Below are positions 10,883 to 22,599 of a stretch of DNA of 64,000 bases, piece after piece. The translations under genes were made by a program, and so were the position numbers. The notes beneath the pieces are model-generated. The model made no database searches. It saw only the letters and a list, made by a program, of their open reading frames with translations, and was not told the DNA's origin. The DNA is from Aphelidium insulamus (taxonomy: Eukaryota; Aphelidiomycota; Aphelidea; Aphelidiaceae): contig JAZDSV010000012.1 in assembly GCA_036784855.1 (NCBI GenBank), forward strand, positions 124,001 through 188,000. Direction: 5' to 3'. Numbering within the stretch: the first letter of the stretch is position 1; every line of letters begins with the position of its first letter.

Positions 10883-12346
10883 CTAATTGTACTCAGGCAC
10901 CCCGGAAGAGCTGAAGGAACTTATTGACACGGCCCATGGTCTGGGCATTGTGGTGCTGTTGGATTTGGTGCACTCGCATGCATGCAAGAATGTTTTGGAC
11001 GGCTTGAACCAATTTGAAGGCACTGACCACCAATACTTTCACGAGGGCGGCCGTGGCCGTCACGACTTGTGGGACAGGCACGTTGAGGCTGAGTTAAGTT
11101 TTACTGAGTGCTGATTAAGTTAGCCGCCTGTTCAATTATGGCAACTACGAAGTGCTGCGCTTCTTGCTGTCGAATGTGCGTTTTTGGATGGACGAGTTCC
11201 GGTTTGACGGGTTCCGATTTGATGGCGTCACTTCCATGCTGTACAAACACCATGGTATTGCGTACGGATTCTCTGGCGACTACCACGAGTACTTTGGTGA
11301 CAACACGGACATGGAGGCCGTGGGCTACTTGATGCTGGCCAATCACTTGGTGCACACACTGTATCCGCATGCCATCACTGTGGCCGAGGATGTGTCGGGC
11401 ATGCCCACTCTTTGCCGGCCAGTTGAAGAGGGCGGAGTCGGGTTTGACTATCGACTGGCCATGGCAGTGCCTGACATGTGGATCAAGTTGCTAAAAGAGA
11501 AGCGGGTATGTGCAACAGTGATAGAAGTTGAACTAATTGACATCAACAGGACGAAGACTGGGACATGGATGCGATTGTGCACACACTGACTAATCGACGC
11601 TGGCAAGAGAAGGCCATTGCGTACTGCGAGAGTCACGACCAAGCACTGGTCGGCGACAAGACCATTGCATTTTGGCTGATGGACAAGGAAATGTACGAGT
11701 TTATGTCGGACCTGACGCCACTCACGCCCATCATTGAACGTGGGATTGCCATGCACAAGATGATCCGCTTGCTGACGTACGGACTGGCCGGCGAAGGCTA
11801 TCTGAACTTTGAAGGTATGTCATGTGTGTATATAAATGTCGGTAGAATTATTTCTGATAACCTTCGCCAGGAAATGAATTTGGCCACCCCGAGTGGCTGG
11901 ACTTTCCCCGCGAAGGCAATGGCAACAGTTTCCACTACTGTCGCCGTCAGTTCCGACTGGCAGATGATCATCTGCTGCGCTACAAGTATCTGAACAATTT
12001 TGACCGCGCCATGCACAAACTGGAAGCTCAGTACCGATGGCTGTGCGCCACCCAGTACGTCAGCCGCAAGAACCAAGGCGATCGCGTGGTGGTGTTTGAA
12101 CGCGGCGGCCTGGTGTGGGCATTCAACTTCCACCACGGCAAGAGCTACACGGACTATCGCATTGGCACGAACCAGGCGGGCAAGTACAAGGTGGTGCTGA
12201 ATTCGGATGCACCACAATATCTGGGCCACAACCGCATCGACGAGTCGGTGGAGCATTTCACGCAGCCGGAACAGTGGGATGGCCGCGACAACTGGCTGCA
12301 AGTGTACCTGCCGTCCCGCACTGCCATCATCCTGGCCCCGCAGTGA
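9876..12346 (+). CDS. GBE1: 1,4-alpha-glucan (glycogen) branching enzyme
   Basis: Transfers a cut alpha-1,4-glucan segment to a C6 hydroxyl, making alpha-1,6 branches in glycogen; cytosolic. Exons 9876-10284, 10353-10832, 10897-11077, 11124-11505, 11550-11814 and 11871-12346 sum to 2193 nt, giving 730 residues (human 702). A Pro/Ala/Ser-rich N-terminal tail of about 60 residues precedes the CBM48 part ([21 protein letters not shown]). GH13 motifs are all present: LLDLVHSHA near residue 318, [10 protein letters not shown] near 385 with the nucleophile Asp, VAEDVSGMP near 443 with the acid/base Glu, and ESHDQA near 510. The closing beta domain ends [10 protein letters not shown]. Intron 2 contains a (TA)n run and intron 3 is GC-AG. 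It converges on PSMB2 about 160 bases away. Confidence 0.97.
10852..10880 (+). repeat. (TA)n microsatellite inside branching-enzyme intron 2
   Basis: Perfect AT/TA dinucleotide run of about 29 bases within the 64-nt intron 10833-10896. A similar run lies in the PSMB2 intron (about 12840-12858). Confidence 0.9.
11078..11123 (+). other. GC-AG intron in branching enzyme
   Basis: 46 nt, donor GACAG|GCACGT and acceptor AAGTTAG. It rebuilds [19 protein letters not shown], the highly conserved DSRLF stretch of branching enzymes. No GT donor nearby gives this frame. Confidence 0.88.
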
Positions 12347-12507
12347 TACGCAAGCGGGATTTATTCGAATGGAATAAAATATATGTAAAGCAGGGTAAAA
12401 TACTGTTGGGCAAAGTGGATATGACCGTCAACCTTGAAAGAATCCGTGCTTTACTACTCATGTGCAACAGTCATACAGCGCACAGATCGAACCACGCACA
12501 CACACTG

Positions 12508-13258
12508 CTACAGACTGAGGGGAATCTCGCGCACGCCGTCCTTGTCCACCACCTTGACGACAAAGCTGCTGAAATTGACAATGAAACGTGTCCGCAGCTC
12601 GCGGAAACACTTTAGCATGAGCTCCTGCGCCTCATCCAGCGAAAGGTCGGGATGATAGTGCCGGTCCATCAGCGACATGCAGAAGAAGGACGCATAGCCG
12701 TGCGCCGCAAATGGAATCTTGTTGCACGACGCCAGATAGTCGAGCCAGTACAGCTCCGGTCCGTCCTTTTCATTGAAGCCGGCAATAAGGATATTCACTT
12801 GGTATGGATTCTGCGGGTACATCAACATACTTTGTACAATATATATATATATATATATAAGTACAGTAGCAAGTTGTGTGAGCTATCAGGTTCATACACA
12901 CACGTACACAGGACATGATCCCAGACAGATAGCATACATGCTAGTATGTGCACAGCCACAACACAAGACATACACGGCTGCGCAGAGCATTGGCCATCTC
13001 ACGGCGAGTGAAGGAGGCGGCGGCACGGGTCGACATCTCCACATCGTTGCGGATGTTGTAGAGCTCGATGTTGCGCTGCACATACTCGGCGAACTGGACG
13101 CTGTCGCCCGGCTCCCCGGTGTACAGCATCAGGGCGTGCGGGTGCAGCTTGCGTGACTTGTCCTCGCCGGCCTTCATGACGACAATGGAGCGGGCCACCA
13201 GCACATCCGCCGCCACCAGCACAAAGTCCTTGCCCACAATCCCGATAATGGCTTCCAT
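12508..13258 (-). CDS. PSMB2: 20S proteasome beta-4 subunit (PSMB2/Pre1)
   Basis: Structural, non-catalytic beta subunit of the 20S core. Two exons (12974-13258 and 12508-12810) encode 195 residues, matching human PSMB2 (201). The protein starts directly with MEAIIGIVGKDFVLVAAD, with no propeptide and no N-terminal catalytic Thr, as is normal for beta-4. Further matches are GEPGDSVQFAEYVQRNIELY, the AAASFTRREMANALRSR/NPYQVNILIAGF junction, LDYLASCNKIPFAAHGYASF and DRHYHPDLSLDEA. The intron of 163 nt is longer than most here and holds a TA run and CA-rich sequence. The Arg usually found in the VASDR motif is replaced (VAADVL). Confidence 0.97.
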
Positions 13259-13559
13259 GCTGGGGATGTATTTATATGCGGCAAAGCGGTGAGTGCGGCA
13301 ATATGTAACGCCGATGGATTAAGAGCGCTTGATTAAGGGCAATGTTACTTATTTAATTTAATGTAACGTAACACGCGGCGCTGTTGAACGCACAGATTGA
13401 TTGAACGGCGATCACTGTTCACTGTTCACTGTTCATTGCGGCACACAGACGCTCTCTCAGACAGCCGATACTGAACGCTGGTTGAGTATACAGTCACAGT
13501 CACACAGTCACAGTCACAGACAGACAGACACTGCACATTTCAGCCACACACGCACACTG
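13259..13559. other. Divergent region PSMB2 / mannosyltransferase
   Basis: About 300 bases between divergent starts. It contains short imperfect tandem runs: cactgttcactgttcactgttca around 13418-13436 and a CACAGT/CAGACA-rich stretch at about 13490-13530, just before the mannosyltransferase ATG. Likely shared promoter and 5' UTRs. Confidence 0.5.
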
Positions 13560-16436
13560 ATGCCGCCTCCAGCGCCACCGTCAGAGCTGCGCCACCGACC
13601 AAAGACAAAGGCCGACAGCAATTATGCGCTGCTTGTGCGCACGCTGGAACACTATGAAGGCTCTGGCACCCTGCGTGAGAAGGCAAGTGCACTGTTCTTT
13701 GACTCCGTTGCCCTATCGACATACACATACTGAGTTAATGTCTCTACAGGGACATTTGAACAGTGCTGCCGGTGGCAGTGGCCGACAGTTGCCAGTCTAC
13801 ACAAAGTGGCATTATATTTGGCTGCTTATGCTTACTGCGGGCGCATTCATCACACGGTTCTGGTACCTTGACCATCCCAATGAAGTGGTGTAAGTCCATT
13901 CTGTAAAATTGCATGAACATGCGCGCTGTATATCATATATAATATCTGTCATGTTTATTGCATTAATGTGTATGCTATGTGTATTTAAAACAGCTACATC
14001 ACATTCTACCGTGTGACATAAGTAACATATCTCAACAATTCATGCAGCTTCGACGAGGTCCACTTTGGCAAGTTTGGCAGCTACTATCTGAAGCGCTCGT
14101 ACTTTTTTGATGTGCACCCACCGCTGGGCAAGATGCTTATAGCCGCTACCGGCTATGCAGCCGGTTTCAACGGGTCCTATCTGTTTGACAAGATTGGCGA
14201 AGACTATGAGTCTCGCGATGTGCCGTATGTTGCGTTGCGTGCATTACCGGCCACATTTGGTGCACTGTTGGTGCCGTTGGTGTTTGGCATTCTGGCAGAG
14301 TCGTCGCACAGTCTGGCTGCCTGCGTGCTAGGGGGAACCATGGTGTTGCTGGGTGTGTGCACTTGTGGATTTATTAATCGCGCTAATCACCTGTAGAGAC
14401 TGCCCTTATCACACAGTCGCGCCTGATACTGTTGGATGCGTTTCTGCTCTTCTTTGACATACTGTCTGTTTATGGCTGGATTCGGTTCTACAAACTGCGT
14501 AATCGGTGGGTTCTATATATGCACTACATCTGGTCTAACATTCAAACAGACCATTCAGCAGTGCGTGGTGGAAGTGGTTGCTGGTTACGGGAGTATCATT
14601 GGCTCTTTGTATGGGGTATGCATAATGTACTCCATACTTAAAGCTAGGTTCTCATTAATGCAGTGTCAAAATGGTTGGATTGTTTGGCGTGGCACTAATC
14701 GGCATGGTCACTCTGCAAGACCTGTGGCGTCTATTGGACATTCGGCGCGGTCTTGATATGGCAAGTTACCTTTTTTATTTGAAATCGATTTCTGAATCTA
14801 CTGCAGGCCGATGTCATGGAGCACTTTTTGTCACGGGCCGCCACCTTGATCATCGTTCCGCTGGTGCTATACCTGTCATTGTTTGCTATACACTTTGCGG
14901 TAGTTAATCGCTCCGGTCCTGGCGATTCGTTCATGTCGCCGCCGTTCCAGGCCACGCTGGCCAAGAACCGCTTCAATCAGGACAGCCAAGGTACATCAGT
15001 TACAAATGTTCTCGTAATCATTATAAAATACCGTTGCAGTTGTGCACTATGGTACGAATATCAGCATGCTACACTACGATACGAATGCCTACTTGCACTC
15101 GCACGCCCACAATTATCCGCTTCGGTATGAGACTGACCGCGTGAGCAGCCAGGGACAGCAGGTGACCGGCTATCCCCATGTCGACTCCAACAATTTGTGG
15201 ACACTGATACCGGAGAACTTCACCGAATTCATGGAGGATCGACACTCGAACGGATCAACTTCCCCACGCGCTGTGCGGCACATGGACGTGGTCTACCTCA
15301 AGCACTTGCTCACTGAGAAATATCTCCTCACGCACGATGTCGCCTCCCCTCTTACTGCTACCAACCAGGAAATCACCTGCATTGACCCGGTTGAAAAGGC
15401 TGATCGATTGCCGGAGGCGTTGTGGCGTGTAGAAATCGACGCAGCAAAACAGAATACTAACGCCACCCTCAACACTATCGACTCCAAGTTTCGACTAGTG
15501 CACATCAAGACCGGGGTGGCACTGCACAGCCACAAGGGTCTGTACGGGGAGTGGGGTTTCCAGCAGCAGGAAGTCAACGGCAACAAGAAGGCTCAGGCCA
15601 CGAACAACTTGTGGATAGTTCATACTCAGGCTGCCAACACCCGTACGTGACTCATTGTACTACACGAGTTTTAAATTTTATTGTCCATGCAGCGCCTGTA
15701 CTGGCTCGTGGCGCCACCAAAGCAGACAGACCTGGCTTCTTGCTAAAGTTTCTTGAACTGCAGAATGTGATGGTGACTCAGAATGCAGGCTTGACCGCTT
15801 CCCATCCGTTTCAAAGTAGACCGGGGTCGTGGCCGGTACTTGGCCGCGGTATAAGCTTCTGGGTAGACAAGGCAAACAAGGCTCAGATCTATCTGCTCGG
15901 CAATCCATTCATATGGTGGTTTTCGATCTTCACTGTCGGCGCGATGTTGTGGATAATGCTGATTGACTCGATTGCAATGCGCCGTGGTATTGATGCCCTT
16001 GGAACCGGTCAGCTTTGGAGTATAACTGTGATGTTTGTGAGGTTAATCTGTCTAGAGTTGCGTCGGCGACTGTGGTTTACCGGAGGATTCTTCTTGCTTG
16101 GCTGGGCTTTACACTACATTCCGTTCTTCATTATGGGCCGTGCTCTATTCCTTCATCACTATTTGCCGGCGTTAATCTTCTCGATCATGGTCACCGCTAG
16201 TGTGCTGGACACGGCAATGTGGCAATGCTCTTTCCGCACTCGGTGGGCGGTTACCCTTGCGTTGATTGTCGCATTTGCCACCACTTTTTACTGTAAGCAG
16301 CGTTCATTTTCATTTCATGATTCCTGATGACGCAGTGTTTGCACCGTTTGCCTATGGTTTCTCGCTGGATGAGGACCAGATTAATTTCCGCAAGTGGCTC
16401 AGTGCTTGGGATTTCCAATTTGGAAGCAGTCAGTAG
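13560..16436 (+). CDS. POMT2: Dolichyl-phosphate-mannose protein mannosyltransferase (POMT2/Pmt2 type)
   Basis: ER multi-pass enzyme that moves mannose from Dol-P-Man to Ser/Thr of secretory proteins. GT39 landmarks: VVFDEVHFGKFGSYYL with the catalytic DE pair in lumenal loop 1, FFDVHPPLGKML, then GYAAGFNGSYLFDKIGEDY, which is the POMT2/Pmt2 form rather than POMT1. The central lumenal part has three MIR-like blocks (LHYDTNAYLHSHAHNYPL, DVVYLKHLLTEKYLLTHD, RLVHIKTGVALHSHKGLYGEWG). C-terminal membrane helices contain WALHYIPFFIMGRALFLHHY and the tail ends DFQFGSSQ. About ten exons. The start at 13560 was chosen because the in-frame Met at 13401 lies before CACAGT-rich simple sequence. The first intron (13683-13749) has a GCAAGT donor or, alternatively, a weak GTTGCC donor. 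Confidence 0.93.
13683..13749 (+). other. Probable GC-AG intron in mannosyltransferase
   Basis: 67 nt, donor GAGAAG|GCAAGT (full consensus) and acceptor CTCTACAG, phase 0, joining REK to GHLNSA. A GT-AG alternative starting GTTGCC keeps frame too, adding eight residues, so homology cannot decide here. Confidence 0.55.
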
Positions 16437-16478
16437 TTGCGTGTAAATATATCGACTGTATGTAGTTGTATATTCAAA

Positions 16479-18896
16479 TTATCCGTGTGTACCGGTGCAC
16501 AACGGTCCACACACCAAACACTGTGAATCGTCTTTGGCAGGTGGTGGTGGTCGTATTATGTGAGGGATGTCTTGCTGCTGTAGCACACATTCAGGCTGTA
16601 TGTGATGGGCAGGGTTAGCTTCCGCACGACGAATTTCGCTGCTACCATTCATGTTGTTGGATATCTGCTTCCGCAATCGCAATGCACCTTTTTGCAGCTC
16701 TGAAATACCAAATTGTAGGACTCGCTGACGAATGGTTCGATCAGCGGATAGGTCGTAAAAAGTATGCAGCCACTTGATGTCGTGGAAGCTGCGCATGTCC
16801 GAGCACTCGTCATTGGTATCGAAAACACCGCGCCACAGCCGAAACATCTTTGGATTGCTCGACACGGCCAGAGGCGTTTGATAGCTGCTGCCCTGGCCCC
16901 CGTGAGCAGGACTGAACAGGAAATTTGTAAACACTGCCCGGGAGTCCACGTCGAGCAATAACGGAAATAGCGATGGCATGCAATTCGATTTCTCAAACGA
17001 GTCCCGTGCCGAGACCCCGCCAAGAGTTCCTGGGCACATAAGGATTTTTAATAGTATAGTAGTTTAATAGTACTTGACACAACGAACCGAATGTTGAGGC
17101 AACACTGTGAACATGAAGAAAGCACAGTAGTTCCAAGTTGAATTCAAATTCGCAACAAAACTGCATCCAGATCTGATGTACGCAATCCAGAAACAACAAG
17201 AAGCACGGGGCAAACTTTTGGGCAGCCGGGGCGCTTTTCGTAGCTGGCTCCGACGACGCAGAGCCTCCCAAGTTCATTGACTCGAACGTGCTGCTGAGCC
17301 GATTCGATATGGAGGACTGGTCGGGCGAAGTATCAGCTGAGGGACGTTCTCGAAGGGCAAATGGATAGCCGGCCTCAATCCAGTCTTCGCTGACAAGTGC
17401 GAGAAAGCCGCGGTAAGTGCGATAAAACGGATCCATCAGGAGTTTGGCCAGCGACACTACAATAGAGCTGGTGTCCAGACCATCTTCACAGTGCACCAAG
17501 CACGATATGCCATCCACGGCCACTGATTTGGCGATAAAGGCAGCCGGGCGTATGCACGCCTGGACCTGCTTTAGCCATGCCGAGGCATCCGTCATATAAG
17601 ACGACATTGAATTCCCCAAATTGGTTCGAATGTCTGGTATGGAAATTAAGGCGAGTGCACGTAGGTGTGCAAAATGCTTTTACTCACTCTCCGCAAGCTT
17701 GGTATAGATATCAGCAATGGTCGCGGGAGATTCAACGTTGGTGAAAAACATGCGTACGCCTCCGTAGGGTCCATCAGTCTCCGTGCCGCCTACACAATTG
17801 CAGAGAGGCAGTAACTACTACTGCATTGCACATACCGCCCCGCTGCTTGGAACTCTCGGCCGTAGATCGCGTGCGCACATCCACGATAAATGGTATTTGG
17901 GCACTTGTAGTCCCGGCGGCGGTAGCTGAAGGATCCTCATTGATGGGTGCCGATGATAGAAGCAGTCGCAGTAGGTTCTCGTCGTCGGCCAGTCGCCGGC
18001 TCTTTGTGCCTATCATTGGCTGCCCAGAGCGTGACAAGCAAGCTTTGCCGTCACGAAAAATGTATGCTGCTCGCGGGAGGCTACTTCTGAATTGAGCCAC
18101 GCGAGTCAGCTCCTCGTCCGTAAAAGTCGCCGGCTCAACAATTGTCTGTGGCAGCATGTCGGACAACTGCGAAGTATCAGAATACGTTACGAGTATGTCA
18201 GTGAGATATTAGGACTCGCCGCAAAGTTATTGTTGACAAGGCTGCGTCTCCACCGTACTGTGTCCAGATTCTGCAGCCACGGCGCCACGGGGAGTTCAGT
18301 GCCAATCGAAGCTGTGGTAGCCGTGGGTACCTCGTAGGATGGAGCAGCGCTGTCGTCCAGGAATGGCATCAGATCTCGCGCTACCCGTTAGTTCATCAGC
18401 ATGCCGATGTCCCGATAATGAACGCATACATACCATATGCAAGCGTATCGCCACTTCGGGGATCTGCAATGTGTCGCAACAGAGTGGTATACAGTGCTTG
18501 TGCATCGGACCCATTGTCAAAGCACAGCGACCACGCATCCAACGTGTGAAATCGAACCGACAACTCGGTGATGGCGGAACCGCGCTGCACCGCGGCAACA
18601 TTCGCAAGAGGCACGGCCTGTGAAGCAATAAGAATCAATGCAAGGGCGGGAGATGCAAATGAACGCGCGCAGGCAGTACCATGTCCGCGGCGCCGTCGTC
18701 GTTGTCCAGTAGGGGCTGAACGCGCAGCATGGGAGCCTGGCACCACACGTAGGCAGCAGTCCATAAGCGCTGTGCACGCGATACCGGACCACTGGATCGT
18801 ATACGCGATACCCGTGCCTACAACCACAGAATTAGAGAGCGCCAGTACCTTTTTGCATGGCGGCCCTCGCTGTACCTGCACTCGCTTCTCGTCCAT
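16479..18896 (-). CDS. MTMR9-like catalytically dead myotubularin
   Basis: Myotubularin-family phosphoinositide phosphatase fold. N-terminal GRAM/PH-like part (LSVRFHTLDAWSLCF), then LPRAAYIFRDGKACLSRSGQP and IPFIVDVRTRS, the P-loop region ISCLVHCEDGLDTSSIV (17466-17499), RTYRGFLALVSEDWIEAGYPF, and CFLLFLDCVHQIWMQFCCEF. Active members have a CX5R loop (HCSDGWDRT). Here the Cys is kept but the Arg is Thr, so phosphatase activity should be lost. The RGFLALVSEDW/GYPF block is closest to MTMR9, a pseudophosphatase that partners MTMR6/7/8 on endosomes. The C-terminal tail ends with a Cys-containing segment (CLVCGPLC). The start is inferred: MDEKRVQVQRG spliced over a 31-nt intron into the GRAM exon, which is the least certain part. 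Confidence 0.8.
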
Positions 18897-19350
18897 TGTA
18901 AGATCCGTGTGTGATTGATGAGCTGCGTGTGGCCTTGCCGGAATGGCGAAATGCTTTGCCCTCACAGAACATTCGCGTCCTTCATGTCGAATGCGAGCTC
19001 AAGTATGTAGCTACGTAGCAGCATCCCATTATCCGCTTCATTAGTGGTGCAGAGACTAGTCTCTGAAATGATAGCTAGTGTAGCCACAGAGGATAACTCA
19101 TATTGCTGCCAACGCATAATATCTGCCAATATCTGGTGATCTCTTGTATGCAGTCCCTGGAATCGGTTGAAGTTTGCCGTATCGCATACTTGGCGTATAC
19201 ATGGACCTTTACATCGCTCACACTACACTCACACTTATCCTTTATACTTGTTTGGTTTTAGGAGACTTGCACGACTCTGACAAGTTTTTGGCGGCTGCAA
19301 TGCGCAGAGATTGTGATTAGAAGTAGTACGAGACAGTCAATTGCGCTTCA
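18897..19350. other. Divergent region MTMR9-like / HEATR6
   Basis: About 450 bases. Nothing that looks coding on either strand except possible 5' UTR exons; short AT-rich stretches. Probably promoters of both genes. Confidence 0.4.
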
Positions 19351-22300
19351 ATGGCCAACGCGAGCGCGCTTCTGTCGCTCATCCAAGCCGATATTGGCCA
19401 CGGTGACGGCTCGTCGTTGCAGCAGCTGCTTAAACACATTTCCGCCGATGCCGTCGTCGTCGACCGAGTGCGCCAGTGTGGATATATATATAGCTAGTGT
19501 ATGAAATGTGCCGCGCTAACTCCTCTCATCAGACCCTCTATACGGCGGTATGGCGTGCATTAACCGTTGCTGCCAAGGGAGCGGATACAACGACTGATCG
19601 CGGCGTGAAGACGATTCATGCTGCGGTCGCTGGCCTGTCTGAGCTGGTATCTGTTGCGGCCGGATCTTCAGCTGGCACAGCGGCGCCCGTGTCAGGTTGG
19701 CGTTATATCGATCGTCGCTATATTCATATTGCTAACGCTGTATGCACCCAGTTGATGAACTGAAATCTGTCAGCGCTCTGATGGCGTCCGAGTTGTCCAC
19801 GGTGTCTTCGCATATGGGTACTTTGCCGAAAGCTGTAACGCGATTTGGCACGGTGAGTTTTGATGGTTAAATATCTATATTTACATATGTATATGTAATA
19901 CATGTAAACTTAAGCTGCTGTTAGCTGACAGTGGCCCTATTTCGTGGTCTCACGGCATGTGTGCAATATCGGCGTGATATAGTGGACACGGCGCTGTTGT
20001 CTGTTACCATACCGGTGGCATTGGCGGTATTGCAGCTCGCCAACCCCGGAATAACCAGTCGAACTGTCAACAGACAAATTGCCGCTGAGGATTGCAAGGG
20101 TGCCGCGCTGCCTAATCCTCGCTGGTCCGAGTCTGAGTGGTCTGATGGTGGCAAGTTGCAGCACTCTAAGGGGTGCGTGTGTGTATTGCCGAGCCTCGCA
20201 AGTGTGATGATATATCTAGTGCACTGCCCGATGGAGCCAAAGTTGCCTACAATTCATTATTGTTCCTGCAGTCAGTAGTCAAGGTTTGTGCCTGCTATAA
20301 TACTATCAGCAGAATTGAGACTTTTTAGGCCGGCGGTAAACAAGTGTACACGTTGTGGCCTGCCCTGTTCCCTGAATCAAACGTTGGCTCAACTCGGGAT
20401 GCAGCGCTCAGCAACATATCGTTGCTTGCACTACTTACTCGCTGCGATTCCACAAGAGTGCGATGTACAGCTATCAATACATTGAATGTCATCTTGGACG
20501 GATCCAAGCAGTTTCTGACCGCCGCCACCAATAAGTACACATGAGATTTGGGATAGTACATTATAGTCTAACAACTTTTCAAAAAGTCAGAAGCAATCGT
20601 CATACACATCGTTTTCTGAACGTATGGCGTCACTCGTTGTCACTCTCCACTCGCACCTACTGTTTGCACTACGCAAAGAGACGTCTGCTGACTGCCGCAT
20701 TGCTCTGTTACAGGTGCGACGAGTGGACAAGATGTTTAAGGAATTATGGTACTTATATGCAGTGCATTTCTACTCTGGCAAGGAACGCACCGTACAGAAA
20801 TCTACCCACTTCATCGACTGTTATCTCAGAGTGCATTGACGACGTAAGGACAATTGCAGAAGCAGCGGGTAGGAGTATTTCTGGATTTATAAGTATATTT
20901 TCCTTACCGTGCAGAATCGCCTTCTGCCTTTCGTTGCCTTTCCGCGCTTTATTGCGCCCAAGTGCCAAAGAGTGTTTCCGCAAAATTAGGCGAATCTTTG
21001 CAGAAACCGCCCCTTAATGCGTTTATTGAACGCTTGCTGCAGCGAAATTGCTCGTTGGACGGAGATGAGGCGACTTTGAGTGCGATGGAACTGGTCAATA
21101 CATTGGTTCTTCAGCATCCACAAGCATGTCGAGGCCTCTTTTCTCCGATTGAAGAGCTTACCTCAATGGCACTTCGACAATTTCAAGAACAGCAATCTGG
21201 CACATCGTCTGCAAGCCCAATGTGCAAGAAAATTTGGGCACTGGTAGTCCGTACATGGGAGCAGTATTTGCGGAATGTGCAAGATGTAAGCATGGATGCC
21301 GAGTGGTGGGCGCGAGTAACGCAATCACACCTGTCAACGATGGCCTCGTGCTACGAACCCGAATTAGACGACTGGCGTGCTGCTGCTTGCGATGCCTTTA
21401 GTTTAATACCATCGTTGTCTTACGACCAGCTAGCAGTAAGCAGTTGGTTGTGGATCCATTGCTTTTAACTAAAAGAAATACGCACAGCCGCCGTGTCAAG
21501 CGTTGTGGAAATCTTTGGCTATTGGTTTGACAGACGACGCGTGCGCCTCAGTGCGAGCTTCCGCATGCCGTTTGCTGGGTGCAATGACGATGCTGGAGCC
21601 AGTTCAGCAGGTATTTATTGTCGGGCTGATAGCGCTGTATAATGCGACATGGTAGGACGAGCAGTTTCTTGATGACATTGTGGCGACACTGCAGCCTCGT
21701 CTGAGTGATAGCGGTCTGAACGTGCGTGTGCGCTCGTCATGGGCTGTCGCAAATTGGTGTGATGCGATGGTTTCGCAAACAGTTGCGCACGATAAACCAT
21801 TCAAGAGACTTGATGTTGTCATGGAACTGCTAAGACATGGTCTGCTGCTGGTTGCAGACAATGAAAAACTGCGATGCAACGCCCTTCGCATTCTTGGAAG
21901 TGGTATCCGTCTGATGGATGGATCCTCACTTCGCCGAGAGCAAAACGGAGTTTTGAATGAAGCCATGGATGCGGTAGCAAAGTGTGTTGGTCACGGCACT
22001 GTAAAGGTATTCGCAGATGCTTTTGTAGCAAATATGCTCACATTTCATTCAGACACGATGGAATGCAGCGTGTGCCGCCACCAACATCCTTAAACATCCA
22101 GAGTTGCCCCTCGGCGCCGAAAATTGTGATGATTCCAGCATTGCCGCCCCATTCACTGCCCCATTTCTGACTGCGCTCATGGAAGCGATGACGCAAAGCA
22201 ACAACTACAAAGTACGGATCCATTGCAGTGCCGCCTTGGGGACATTGGCGTCGAAACGGCAATGCCAGCTGGACAATGGCGTAAACAAGCTGCCCGACAT

Positions 22301-22484
22301 TATATCTGCCTTGGAGGAGTGCCTTGCGCGATGTGATGTGCAGAAATCTCATGTTAACAAGTCGTTCAACACTGAGGAAAAGGCGATGGATGAATACGAG
22401 AGCGATGAGGTGTCGGCCATGTATAGGGAGCAGCTTTGCTCACAGTTGCAAAAATCATTGGCGCACTTACAACGTCTTGAATAG
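19351..22484 (+). CDS. HEATR6: HEATR6-like HEAT-repeat protein
   Basis: Long alpha-solenoid protein of unknown biochemical role. About ten short introns; the first exon begins MANASALLSLIQADIG. Conserved HEATR6 features include CISTLARNAPYRNLP (the TPYHRL segment), LSDSGLNVRVRSSWAVANW (LKVRVRAAWSLGN), ADNEKLRCNALRILGSGI and, after the intron at about 22008-22060, WNAACAATNILKHPELPLGA followed by NYKVRIHCSAALGTL. The protein ends with SQLQKSLAHLQRLE, equivalent to the family's last helix. The junction at 20173-20219 (GTGCGT...CTAG) joins KG to ALPDGAK. It is tandem with the ATRIP-like gene, about 115 bases apart. Confidence 0.82.
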
Positions 22485-22599
22485 AGTTAAGGGTTATTAC
22501 AGCCTTGTTGTACCAACCGCAGGCTGCATACCAGCCAACTAAAAGCCACAAAATACATGCGGGCAGAAACTTAGCCAGAAAAAAAAAAGAAAAAGGAAA

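Noticed and set aside
13401-13559. Upstream Met at 13401 as start of the mannosyltransferase
   Set aside because: The extension is CACAGT/CAGACA simple sequence (Ser/His repeats), more like 5' UTR; Met 13560 starts the ordinary N-terminal tail.
20177-20202. Ultra-short 26-nt intron in HEATR6
   Set aside because: A normal 47-nt GT-AG intron (20173-20219) gives the clean join KG-ALPDGAK in frame.
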